Assembly (NCBI RefSeq): GCF_014197255.1
Contig: NZ_JACIFE010000004.1
Span: forward strand, 1-64,000
From: Bartonella fuyuanensis
Lineage (GTDB): Bacteria; Pseudomonadota; Alphaproteobacteria; Rhizobiales; Rhizobiaceae
Length of the DNA stretch: 64,000 bases
Direction of reading: 5' to 3'
A program made the position numbers and the translations under genes. Below are positions 36,469-44,327 of the stretch, in pieces (the first letter of the stretch is position 1; every line of letters starts with the position of its first letter). The notes under the pieces are model-generated. The model was not told where the DNA came from. It did no database searches and was given only the letters and a program-made list of their open reading frames with translations.

Positions 36469-37984
36469 TCAATGTTCCAATCAAAATAATAAAAAAGGAG
36501 TACATTAAAAAATACGTATATCTGTAATAATTTTACACTTTTTTATTTAAATCAAATTTATTTATTTATTTTTAAAATTATTAAGATAATATATTTATTT
36601 ATATTTAATGCGTTATAAATATAATATTTTCTTTAATAACGTTATTAAAATATTGTTTGTATATTATATAGATATATTAATTCATATATAAAAATATTTT
36701 ATATCTCGGAAATAATTTGAATTATTCGACACTCAATTTTATAAGTAGTATCATCTTTTTCTTCTAGAAAGATATCTACGTATTTTGTAATTTCTAATAT
36801 AAAAAAGTTAATTGAAAGGTATTTTATAACAGCAGAACTAATCACTCGATGTGTATTGAGAATTATTTTGCATATTATTTTTGCCCTTTTATTCTTAGTA
36901 AAATTATCTACAGCTACAATAGTGAGCATGATTTATAGTCATTTTTGGAATATTTCTAATAGAACTAGTTTTTGCTTTATATTTGCTTTACTCTATAGAA
37001 TAATTGGGCTTTTGTTCTGTAGTTGTCGTGCATGAATAGAAGTTATATCCTGCAGAATATCATCGTTGCTTATTGACCCTTCATTTTTTTTTAATATCTC
37101 TTAATGCGCTTGTTTTTATCAAGTTTCTTTCGCAAGTGGTGTAAAATTTATTGGGATGCCATATTTCTATGTTTAACGCGTCGATACTATCATATAATAA
37201 TTTGAAGTTACTGAAAGTTTGTATAATTTTGTTTACTTACTTGATCAAAATATCTCTTTTAAAAGTGTTTCAAAATGTTAAGCTCAAAATCAAGCTGAGT
37301 GAATCAAAATAATTTAGTATTCTCAACTAAAAATTTTTTAGGTTCATACCAATTTAATCAAGGGGCAAATACTTATTAAATGAATGGCTTATCAAAAACA
37401 TTTTTCTGGCTTTCTTGCGTTATATCATTAAAAGGCTTTTAATTTCAGAAGGCAGAACATGCTGAATTTCATTACCTGTTTATTTTCTACCTCAGTAAAA
37501 AATACTGCGGTTACAAAACCATTATATTAAAAGTTATTTTTAAATTAAACCTATAATCCTTATGATCGTTTCAAACGATAATCTCCTTAATAGATAAAAA
37601 AGATTGCTCTAATATTTTTAGATTTTTCGTTCGCCAATTTTGAGGAGCATTAGTTTTGTTCTTTCTATGCAATTTATGTTGTCGATAATTTCAAACGATT
37701 GAATTTTAAAATAATGTGCTTTGTGCTGTGATAAAAACGTATTATAAAATTTATAAACTGTTATAAATGATATCTGTTTTTATTTCACTTGAATGCACAC
37801 ATGCATTATAATATTTTCATCATGATTTTTTATGGTCTATTCATACATGGTAATCTTATATAAAAAATGATCAAATGAATCATGCATAAAAGGATAGATT
37901 CTTGAGTAGATTCATATAAGATAATTGCAAACAACATATTGAATTTATGTTACTCTTATGATTCTACAGAGGGGATTTGTTTTT
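36469..37984. other. 1.5-kb AT-rich gene desert
   Basis: No convincing gene between lexA and the antitoxin remnant; the only ORF is the weak 76-codon frame at 36699-36929. A perfect 7-bp palindrome around one base (ATCGTTT and AAACGAT, 37565-37579) recurs as a partial copy TTTCAAACGAT at 37689-37699. The rest is very AT-rich and probably decayed. Confidence 0.5.
36699..36929 (-). CDS. Doubtful small hypothetical ORF
   Basis: 76 codons, rich in Ile and Lys as expected from AT-rich noncoding DNA, with no recognisable domain and no good Shine-Dalgarno. It lies in a degraded region. Listed only because nothing else occupies the interval; it may be noise or part of a dead gene. Confidence 0.15.
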   Translation of the reverse strand: MLTIVAVDNFTKNKRAKIICKIILNTHRVISSAVIKYLSINFFILEITKYVDIFLEEKDDTTYKIECRIIQIISEI

Positions 37985-38257
37985 ATAAAGACCTCTAAAT
38001 TAAAATAAATACCCGTTTTCAAGGCGGATGAAAAAGCGGAAAACTTTGTTAATACTGCTGATCTTACAGATTATGACTTAACGGGTTTTAAACTTGTTCA
38101 TTTTAAATTCTTACCTAAAGAAGCTTCTATCAATATTTGTTTGCCTCAAGTGTTTATGAAAGCTTTGAAGGAAAAAGTTAAGAATCAAGTTATCCCTTAT
38201 ACATGCTATGTTCGACATCTCATTGAACAAGATTTACGAAAAAGCTATCATGATTAG
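37985..38257 (+). pseudogene. CopG/BrnA-type antitoxin pseudogene
   Basis: One frame reads IPVFKADEKAENFV, then DYDLTGFKLVHFKF, then SINICLPQVFMKALKEKV and IPYTCYVRHLIEQDL. This resembles CopG-family type II antitoxins of the BrnA kind, with the ribbon-helix-helix at the C-terminus. Upstream, ATA AAG ACC TCT AAA TTA AAA TAA shows that the probable start codon is ATA and that a TAA at 38006-38008 blocks the seventh or eighth codon. The partner toxin gene is not recognisable on either side. Confidence 0.7.
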
Positions 38258-38312
38258 TTTTCTTTTATGAAGGATATAAGAAGACATTAAGTTAAAGCAT
38301 GAACAATAATCA

Positions 38313-38651
38313 TTATGCAGATTGTGTTTTGTTGTCGCTGGGAATATATCGAATTGTGTGCCGAATTCCCGTCCTTTTTGTGGTTAGATGTTCAATGCGT
38401 TCTTTAATAGGGTCACGCCCCTCACGTAACACAAAGCGCCATTGATTTGCTAAATTCACGGGCTTTTTTAAAAGAGATATCTTGCAACGCTTCCAAGCCC
38501 ATCTCATGGTGCCGTCCATAAATGGTATAACGGTAAATCCATTGAGCACTTCCAGTTTACGCTTATGAAGAAACAAGTTGGCATTATCATTATATTTACC
38601 AGCTCCCAATGTTGCGACCGCCCTTGCCTTCAGACGGTTCATAAGAGCCAT
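38313..38651 (-). pseudogene. Phage-type tyrosine integrase remnant, N-terminal arm domain, frameshifted
   Basis: The open frame starts MALMNRLKARAVATLGAGKY and ends near LREGRDPIKERIEHL, as in the Arm-DNA-binding (DUF4102) domain of phage P4-like integrases. The middle is out of frame: the +1 frame of 38450-38560 encodes GSAQWIYRYTIYGRHHEMG and LEALQDISFKKARE, which is the true family sequence. Two compensating frameshifts therefore scar the gene, and after about residue 95 the homology ends, so the catalytic domain is missing. Its upstream 170 bp are shared with 1-205. Confidence 0.85.
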
Positions 38652-38820
38652 TTTTACTCCTTTCTTATACAGTTTTTACCCACACGCTAGCCCTGCTTAT
38701 GACATGCAAGGAAATGGTTTTGATTGACTCGAGATAAACAGATTTGAAATGAGAGAATCTTACGTTATTCGGGGTTCTAATTCAATCTGAATAACTATAA
38801 ATTATCATTATAAATCAATA
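38616..38820. repeat. Integrase 5' end and upstream region, copy 2 of a dispersed repeat
   Basis: Aligns over its full length with 1-205, at clearly less than full identity. It contains the first codons of the integrase remnant and its upstream DNA. The similarity stops at 38820, three bases before the CdiA-like ORF, which marks a junction between two pieces of acquired DNA. Confidence 0.8.
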
Positions 38821-38822
38821 CG

Positions 38823-39542
38823 TTGTTTTATGATTTTAATGATCGTACCATTGATATTTTCCGCATTGCAGGAGCCTTTGCATCGGCACTCGCTGGTGGC
38901 GATGTTGATGCCGGCACTGATTCTGCAGGTAATGCTGCTGCAAATAACTACCTCAGCAGTGCGCAACAAGCTCAGAAGGAAAAAGAATTAAAGGAGTGTC
39001 CTGACCTTTTATGTGATGCAGAAGTATCTGCAAAACGGTCTGCGATTAGTACAGGGCAAGATATAAGCTTTGGGGCTGGTATGGTAGCTGGTGTACCCAC
39101 TGAACTATATGATACGGTTGATGGTTTTTTGCAAATAGCCAAACATCCCGAAGAGACTTTGAAAGCACTCAAAGATTTTTTCGGCAGTGGTGAGATTTTG
39201 GCGACAATTGGTCGGACCCTTGGACAGTCCTATGTAGATCGCATTAATAAAATGGAGGAGGAATATGAGCGAGCTGGTGCTGGTGGATCCTTTAAAGCTG
39301 GACTTGAATTTGGAAAATTATTGACTGAAACAGCATCCCTAATGACAGGAGTTGCTGGAGCAGCCAAGGGAGGCATAAAGCTTGGCGAAAAGGCTGTGAT
39401 CAAGTTCAATGCTATAAAAGATTTTGCCCAATTCGCTTCCAAGAAAAATTTTGCCAAACTTGCAGCTCAAGGAGATCCTGCCAAACTAGCTGCTAGGAAA
39501 GAACTGACCAAACTTGCTGCTAAAGAAAAAAGCTTTGGTTAA
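38823..39542 (+). CDS. CdiA/FhaB-type C-terminal segment (pre-toxin region), orphan fragment
   Basis: 239 codons resembling the end of a contact-dependent inhibition or filamentous-haemagglutinin protein. It begins in the Gly/Ala-rich region (FRIAGAFASALAGGDVDAG) and has AAANNYLS near 38-45, a degenerate form of the VENN boundary motif, then a pre-toxin stretch with QDISFGAGMVAGVP and a Lys/Ala-rich end. There is no signal peptide, TPS domain or haemagglutinin repeats, and no tpsB/cdiB gene nearby. The frame opens after a TAA at 38811; the first usable start is TTG 38823. It stops 1 nt out of frame with the nuclease that follows. Confidence 0.75.
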   Translation: MFYDFNDRTIDIFRIAGAFASALAGGDVDAGTDSAGNAAANNYLSSAQQAQKEKELKECPDLLCDAEVSAKRSAISTGQDISFGAGMVAGVPTELYDTVDGFLQIAKHPEETLKALKDFFGSGEILATIGRTLGQSYVDRINKMEEEYERAGAGGSFKAGLEFGKLLTETASLMTGVAGAAKGGIKLGEKAVIKFNAIKDFAQFASKKNFAKLAAQGDPAKLAARKELTKLAAKEKSFG

Positions 39543-40003
39543 AAAAGAAACCCACTAAATTTACCGATAGCAAATTTGGACAGACAAACAAAGCCTATCA
39601 GAGAGACGATTTGTTTGATCCTCATGCAAGGGTTAAATGGACTGAAAAAGAGGAAACGGTATGGGGCACCAATGTTGAAAGGACAAAAACAGGAAGAGCA
39701 CCTATAGGGTTTGATGGTAAGCCTGTTGAGTTGCATCACCTAAATCAAACCCCTGATGGACCCTTAGCAGAAATGAGCCATGAATTTCATAAAAAATATA
39801 CTTCTGTTATTCATGCTCCTTCCAAAACACATCAATCGCTTATAGAGAGAGAAAAGTTTAATAAGTGGAGAGAGGAATATTGGAAGGAACGCGCTAAAGG
39901 GTATAGAGAACAAAAAAACAGTAATTTAGGAGAAATAATTGATATGAAATGGGGTATTATAGGTCTAGATTTTGACAGATGGGGACAGGAGCATCGGCAG
40001 TAA
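39524..40003 (+). CDS. LHH-type HNH/EndoVII nuclease toxin domain (CdiA-CT), -1 frame
   Basis: The frame opens at 39524; an independent start could be TTG 39611, giving 130 residues. It encodes KPTKFTDSKFGQ, then GRAPIGFDGKPVELHHLNQ and PLAEMSHEFHKKY, with the LHH motif (His42 and His43 from TTG) and further His57, His60 and His68, as in LHH nucleases found at the ends of polymorphic toxins. It follows the pre-toxin segment and precedes a SUKH immunity gene, which fixes its role. A -1 shift in the A6 run at 39526-39531, or one extra A, would fuse it to the upstream segment. Confidence 0.72.
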   Translation, partial: RKKLWLKKKPTKFTDSKFGQTNKAYQRDDLFDPHARVKWTEKEETVWGTNVERTKTGRAPIGFDGKPVELHHLNQTPDGPLAEMSHEFHKKYTSVIHAPSKTHQSLIEREKFNKWREEYWKERAKGYREQKNSNLGEIIDMKWGIIGLDFDRWGQEHRQ

Positions 40004-40067
40004 TACTCTACGGTTGATGAAAAGAGAAAAAACAGAGATTTATAGAATAATTAATGGAGAATAATTG

Positions 40068-40658
40068 ATGAAAACCTATACCTTAGATGATGTTGCAGTC
40101 TTAATTGATAAAGTAAATAAATATGATGAAGAGATTATCAATTTGGGTACTGAAGATGATGGAGAGAATGAAACAGATGATTTACAGATTGAAAAGGCGG
40201 AGAAAGCTTTGGGTTTGCAATTCACATCCTCTTACAAAGTTTTCTTAAAAAAATATGGAGGAGGAGAAATTGGTGGTGATGAAATATTTAGCATTTATGG
40301 AGATTGTGGGGAAGGTATTCCTGCTGGTGATATTGTTTACCGAAACTTACTCAATAGAGAACGTGGTTTTGTGACACCAGAACAGCTTTTCATTAGCAGA
40401 ACAGATTTTGGTGAAACCTTTTATTTTGATTATACGCAGTTTAGGGATGGAGAATGCCCACTTTATGTCATGCTTCCATCTGAGGATTGCGAGTATTACG
40501 CTAGCAATTTTTATGAATTCCTTTGCAAAAGAATTAAAGAAAGTGTGGGAGCTGAGATACCTGATGGTGACCAACCGATTGAAAAGATTGAGAACACTCC
40601 CACTCCGCAACCTATCCCTTTTTACAAGAGCTTTTGGAAAAAACTATGGAAGAGGTGA
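40068..40658 (+). CDS. SMI1/KNR4 (SUKH) family immunity protein
   Basis: Predicted immunity protein for the adjacent LHH nuclease. The 196-residue protein contains the SUKH core: IEKAEKALGLQFTSSYKVFL near 44-63, KYGGGEIGGDEIFSIYG near 65-81 and an acidic C-terminal half, followed by a basic, aromatic tail (FYKSFWKKLWKR). ATG 40068 has GGAG 7 nt upstream. SUKH proteins neutralise many unrelated nuclease toxins, so pairing is inferred from position. It is undamaged, unlike all later genes in the island. Confidence 0.8.
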   Translation: MKTYTLDDVAVLIDKVNKYDEEIINLGTEDDGENETDDLQIEKAEKALGLQFTSSYKVFLKKYGGGEIGGDEIFSIYGDCGEGIPAGDIVYRNLLNRERGFVTPEQLFISRTDFGETFYFDYTQFRDGECPLYVMLPSEDCEYYASNFYEFLCKRIKESVGAEIPDGDQPIEKIENTPTPQPIPFYKSFWKKLWKR

Positions 40659-40788
40659 AATTGATAGTTATGAATAACAGAAGTATGTTCTTGACGGAAT
40701 GTTCTACTAATCTCTGCAATGGGGCTATCTTGTATTTGCAACATATGATGCAAACTCTATAGGATCACCATCAGAGATATTAATGATC

Positions 40789-41142
40789 ATGAGTAAAATA
40801 AAATGTATCTTATGGCTTGGTTCTTCACTCAAAGATATAAAAAATTTTTCTGATCTTAATTCAACAAAGGATTGGCTATACTTTTTATCTTACTCCAGAT
40901 AGGAGATAAAAGGGAAAAATGTTAAGGTTCTCAAGGGGTTTGGATCTGCCAACGTTCCAGAAATTGTTGAATATGATATGCAAGGAACTTATCGCATTGT
41001 TTAAACGATACAATATAAAAAATCTCTTTATATGTTGTATTGTTTTCAGAAAAAATCGACCCGTGGCATTGCAACACCAAAACCAGGCATTAATCTGATT
41101 AAAGAACGTCTCAAGTTAGCAGAACAATTAGAAGGGAATTAA
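40789..41142 (+). pseudogene. HigB/Gp49-like toxin pseudogene (two nonsense codons)
   Basis: A single frame of 118 codons from ATG 40789 reads ILWLGSSLKDIKNF, VLKGFGSANVPEIVEYD, and CFQKKSTRGIATPKPGINLI, the pattern of phage-derived Gp49-like/HigB toxins that cut mRNA at ribosomes. TAG at 40900-40902 and TAA at 41002-41004 interrupt it, while the frame is kept throughout. It abuts its antitoxin with one base between stop and start. Confidence 0.75.
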
Positions 41143-41143
41143 A

Positions 41144-41461
41144 ATGATCAATGTTTTTCACGGTAGTTCTAATGTTTATGCGGATCTTGGCTTTTTAGAT
41201 TCCAGAGAGATGCTTATCAAAGCGCAACTTGCTCATAAGATTAGTTAAATTCTGGAAGAAAAGAACTTAACACAAAAACAGGCTAGTCAACTTTTGAAAA
41301 TGACTCAACCAAAACTGTCTAAACTCTTAAGTGGAGAATTTCGAGGAATTAGTGAAATGAAAATGCTTGAGTGTTTGGCAAAATTGGGAAACGATATAAA
41401 GATTATTGTTAATCCGAAAGAAGTTAAAACGCTTGAAGGACATTTTGAAGTTGTTTTTTGA
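41144..41461 (+). pseudogene. HigA-like XRE antitoxin pseudogene (one nonsense codon)
   Basis: A frame of 106 codons from ATG 41144 reads SSNVYADLGFLDSREMLIKAQL, shown here in part as VYADLGFLDSRE, then the helix-turn-helix NLTQKQASQLLKMTQPKLSKL and NDIKIIVNP. One TAA at 41246-41248 cuts it after 34 codons. The order toxin-antitoxin with one base between them is that of HigBA-like modules. Only nonsense changes are seen, suggesting recent loss. Confidence 0.75.
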
Positions 41462-41970
41462 ACTTGCGGAGATTGACCCAGAAAGCTTCTCGAAGGTTGA
41501 AAGAGCATCTCGCTTTTTATTTCTCTAACATTGTGTTTTGTTTGGGAGGAAAGATTATGTCTCTTTTAGTTTTGGAAGAAAGAGACAGGCAAGGTTTAGT
41601 CCGGATAAGCTGTTATCAAGGATGAAACGTATTAGGGAAAAATTGCTTGATAGAACGATCTTAAATTTATCGTGGGAAGGGGTTGTTGATTTTTTTGATG
41701 TACTCTATAATTTATTTTATTTAGATCTGCCTTATTTTGCAAAGAAGCAATATTATAGTTCAGGGAATTTTGTTGAAGCTGATTTTATCAGTATGGCAAA
41801 AGTTCTTAAGGACATTTAAGGTAGGTTTGTTTTAAGCCTGAATGATTGTGATACAGTTCGAGAGATCTTTAAGAATTTTGATTTTTTAGAAGTTGAGACC
41901 CTTTGGATAGCAGGTAGAGCAAAAAAACATTCCGAAAAGAACTTTTGATTCGCAATAATGAAGGGGCATG
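41457..41970 (+). pseudogene. D12-class DNA adenine methylase pseudogene, C-terminal part
   Basis: One frame encodes IDPESFSKVERASRFLFL, then after TAA (41526-41528) FGRKDYVSFSFGRK, NLSWEGVVDFFDV, FYLDLPYFAKKQYYSSG and, after TAA (41817-41819), GRFVLSLNDCDTVREIF with VETLWIAG. This is the later half of phage Dam-like methyltransferases. The catalytic DPPY is DLPY. The final ELLIRNNEG-like end lies in another frame near 41945. The N-terminal SAM-binding part is absent. It is therefore dead on several counts. Confidence 0.75.
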
Positions 41971-42062
41971 TTAAAAATACTATTCCCAAACTTTTACCCA
42001 CATATCCCATACCTTAAAAACGGTTATATAAAACCAATATGTTATTCCTTATAGGAGTTAAA

Positions 42063-42138
42063 TGGTGGGCGATGAGAGACTCGAACTCCCGACATCCTCG
42101 GTGTAAACGAGGCGCTCTACCAGCTGAGCTAATCGCCC
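42063..42138 (-). tRNA. tRNA-Val (anticodon TAC)
   Basis: On the minus strand: acceptor GGGCGAT pairs with ATCGCCC, D-arm GCTC/GAGC, anticodon stem CCTCG/CGAGG around loop TTTACAC (anticodon TAC), T-loop GTTCGAGTC-type, discriminator A and encoded CCA. 76 nt including CCA. It marks the right end of the decayed island. Confidence 0.95.
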
Positions 42139-42311
42139 AATGCAATGATTAGTAACTGAATGCGTTCTCTATTAAGGAATTTTTTTTCTAAACGCAAGAA
42201 TAAAGATGATATTTGATATTTTTTTAAAAAATGCATAATCCTTCTTGACATAAACGAATGAACCCCTTACACGATCATTTATGCCAAAATAAGTTGGTTT
42301 AGAGAAAGTGC

Positions 42312-42388
42312 GCGGGTGTAGCTCAGTTGGTTAGAGTGCTGGCCTGTCACGCCGGAGGTCGCGGGTTCGAGCCCCGTCACTCGCGCCA
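42312..42388 (+). tRNA. tRNA-Asp (anticodon GTC)
   Basis: Acceptor GCGGGTG pairs with CACTCGC (one G-T pair), D-arm GCTC/GAGT, anticodon loop CTGTCAC (GTC), T-arm CGGGTTCGAGCCCCG, discriminator G and encoded CCA. 77 nt. It is 256 bp before nuoA. Confidence 0.95.
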
Positions 42389-42644
42389 TTTTATACTGCT
42401 GTACGTAATTTCCTTTTATAAGATATTTATGTATTGTAAACTTAGAAAGAAGATAACTGTATTTTTTCCTCCTTTTTATATGGTTTATAAGAATAGGGCT
42501 TGCGTCTTTTTTGGCTCTGCGTTACCTATGCTGATGAGAAAAGTATGGCTCTGTGTGCCTTTGGGCGGTATTGAGCAAAATTAATAGAGCGATTATTGAG
42601 TAATTGTGTTAAACTCAGGCATTTCGTTACAATGGAAGAGGGTT

Positions 42645-43010
42645 ATGACTTATTTATTAAGCTCTTATTTACCGATCTTGATTTTTATTATGATTTCGGC
42701 AGTTATTACTGGAGTTTTGTTGATTATACCTTACATTGTAGCTTATCGCTCCCCTGATCCTGAAAAGTTATCAGCTTATGAATGTGGATTTAATTCATTT
42801 AGTGATGCACGCATGAAGTTTGATATTCGTTTTTATTTGGTATCAATTTTATTCATTATTTTTGATCTTGAAGTTGTTTTTCTTTTTCCTTGGGCTGTTT
42901 CATTCGAATCGATAGGTATGTTTGGCTTTTGGTCGATGATTATGTTTTTAGCGATTTTAACTATTGGATTTATCTATGAATGGAAAAAAGGAGCTCTTGA
43001 ATGGAATTAA
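42645..43010 (+). CDS. nuoA: NADH-quinone oxidoreductase subunit A
   Basis: Membrane subunit of complex I, 121 residues with three hydrophobic helices. I choose ATG 42645 ([14 protein letters not shown]). It has the conserved loop [21 protein letters not shown], shown in part as [12 protein letters not shown], around residues 45-56 and the [12 protein letters not shown] segment. It is first in an uninterrupted nuoA-N series, and its 3' end overlaps nuoB by 10 nt. Confidence 0.94.
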   Translation: MTYLLSSYLPILIFIMISAVITGVLLIIPYIVAYRSPDPEKLSAYECGFNSFSDARMKFDIRFYLVSILFIIFDLEVVFLFPWAVSFESIGMFGFWSMIMFLAILTIGFIYEWKKGALEWN

Positions 43011-43582
43011 GATCTAATAATTTAACTATTACAGCTCCAAAACCAAAAGGAATCATTGATCCTAATACTGGTGAGTTGTTAGGAAATGATGATAATTTTT
43101 TTCGTGATATTAATGCTGAATTATCAGATAAGGGTTTTTTAGTTACTTCAGCAGATGCTTTGATTACTTGGGCGCGTACTGGTTCTTTAATGTGGATGAG
43201 TTTTGGCTTGGCTTGTTGTGCTATCGAAATGATGCAATGCTCAATGCCTCATTATGATAATGAGCGTTTTGGATATGCACCACGAGCTTCACCTCGTCAA
43301 TCAGATGTGATGGTGGTAGCAGGTACTCTGACGAATAAGATGGCACCTGCTTTAAGAAAAGTGTACGATCAGATGCCAGAGCCACGTTATGTGATTTCTA
43401 TGGGATCGTGTGCAAACGGTGGGGGGTATTATCATTATTCCTATTCAGTGGTACGTGGTTGTGATCGCATTGTGCCTGTCGATATTTATGTTCCAGGATG
43501 TCCACCTACAGCAGAGGCATTATTATACGGCATATTATTGTTACAGAAAAAAATCCGTCGTACCGGATCCATAGAGCGATAG
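43001..43582 (+). CDS. nuoB: NADH-quinone oxidoreductase subunit B
   Basis: Carries the terminal cluster N2, which passes electrons to quinone. In 193 residues the four ligands are seen in [11 protein letters not shown] (two adjacent Cys near 70), [19 protein letters not shown] near 132 and [14 protein letters not shown] near 164. Overlaps nuoA. Confidence 0.96.
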   Translation: MELRSNNLTITAPKPKGIIDPNTGELLGNDDNFFRDINAELSDKGFLVTSADALITWARTGSLMWMSFGLACCAIEMMQCSMPHYDNERFGYAPRASPRQSDVMVVAGTLTNKMAPALRKVYDQMPEPRYVISMGSCANGGGYYHYSYSVVRGCDRIVPVDIYVPGCPPTAEALLYGILLLQKKIRRTGSIER

Positions 43583-43596
43583 AGAGTTTTCTTATC

Positions 43597-44208
43597 ATGA
43601 TGGACGAAACATTGGTTGAACTTGCTGCTTATTTGGAAAAAAAATTAGAGAATAAGCTTGAAGAAACCGTTCTTGCTTTTGGTGAATTAACCATTGTAGC
43701 GCGACTTGATGCAATTACCGATGTCTTAATGTTTGTTCGTGATGACTCTCGTTGTCAATTTATTAATCTTACAGACATTAGTGGTGTGGATTATCCTTCT
43801 CGTGATAAGCGCTTTGATGTCTCTTATCAATTGTTATCTCCTCGTGAGAATTTACGCTTACGGATTAAAGTTCGTACTGATGAAAATACTCCTGTTGCTT
43901 CAGCTTGTACGGTTTACCCTGGTGCAGAATGGTATGAACGTGAAACGTATGATATGTATGGGATTTTATTTTCAGGTCATCCAGATTTGAGACGGATTTT
44001 AACAGATTATGGATTTGAAGGATATCCTTTGCGCAAAGACTTTCCTGTAACCGGATTTGTTGAATGCCGTTATGATAATGAAGCAAAGAGGGTGATTTAT
44101 GAGCCTGTTGTTTTGCGTCAAGAAATGCGTAGTTTTGATTTTCTTTCCCCTTGGGAAGGAGGACAACATATTTTACCATGTGATGAAAAAGCAGATAGAA
44201 AAAAATAA
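43597..44208 (+). CDS. nuoC: NADH-quinone oxidoreductase subunit C
   Basis: Peripheral-arm subunit of complex I, 203 residues from ATG 43597 (MMDETLVEL); the longer open frame upstream lies within nuoB and is not used. It has the 30-kDa subunit signature [22 protein letters not shown] near 113-134 (shown here as [16 protein letters not shown]) and [11 protein letters not shown]. It ends 119 bp before nuoD, so it is not fused with nuoD as in E. coli. Confidence 0.94.
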   Translation: MMDETLVELAAYLEKKLENKLEETVLAFGELTIVARLDAITDVLMFVRDDSRCQFINLTDISGVDYPSRDKRFDVSYQLLSPRENLRLRIKVRTDENTPVASACTVYPGAEWYERETYDMYGILFSGHPDLRRILTDYGFEGYPLRKDFPVTGFVECRYDNEAKRVIYEPVVLRQEMRSFDFLSPWEGGQHILPCDEKADRKK

Positions 44209-44327
44209 TATTGGTTTTGATAAGGCGTTACATTAGAGTAGTATATCTCTTAAATGATTAAATATTTTTAGTATAATATAATTTTTTTAATATTTGATAT
44301 GAAGTTAAAAAAAACAAGGGGTTGATT

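Noticed and set aside
36469-36560. Complete SOS box upstream of lexA
   Set aside because: A single GAAC is seen at about 36472, but no partner at 7-nt spacing on either side.
39541-39547. A-AAAAAG heptamer as a dnaX-like programmed -1 frameshift site
   Set aside because: It lies beyond the 16-nt window in which the two frames overlap, and its codon phase relative to the pre-toxin frame is not the canonical one. The upstream A6 run is the only place where a single shift joins the frames.
42327-42584. 85-codon ORF beginning inside tRNA-Asp
   Set aside because: The first codons are the tRNA itself, a classic false ORF; the remainder has no recognisable domain.
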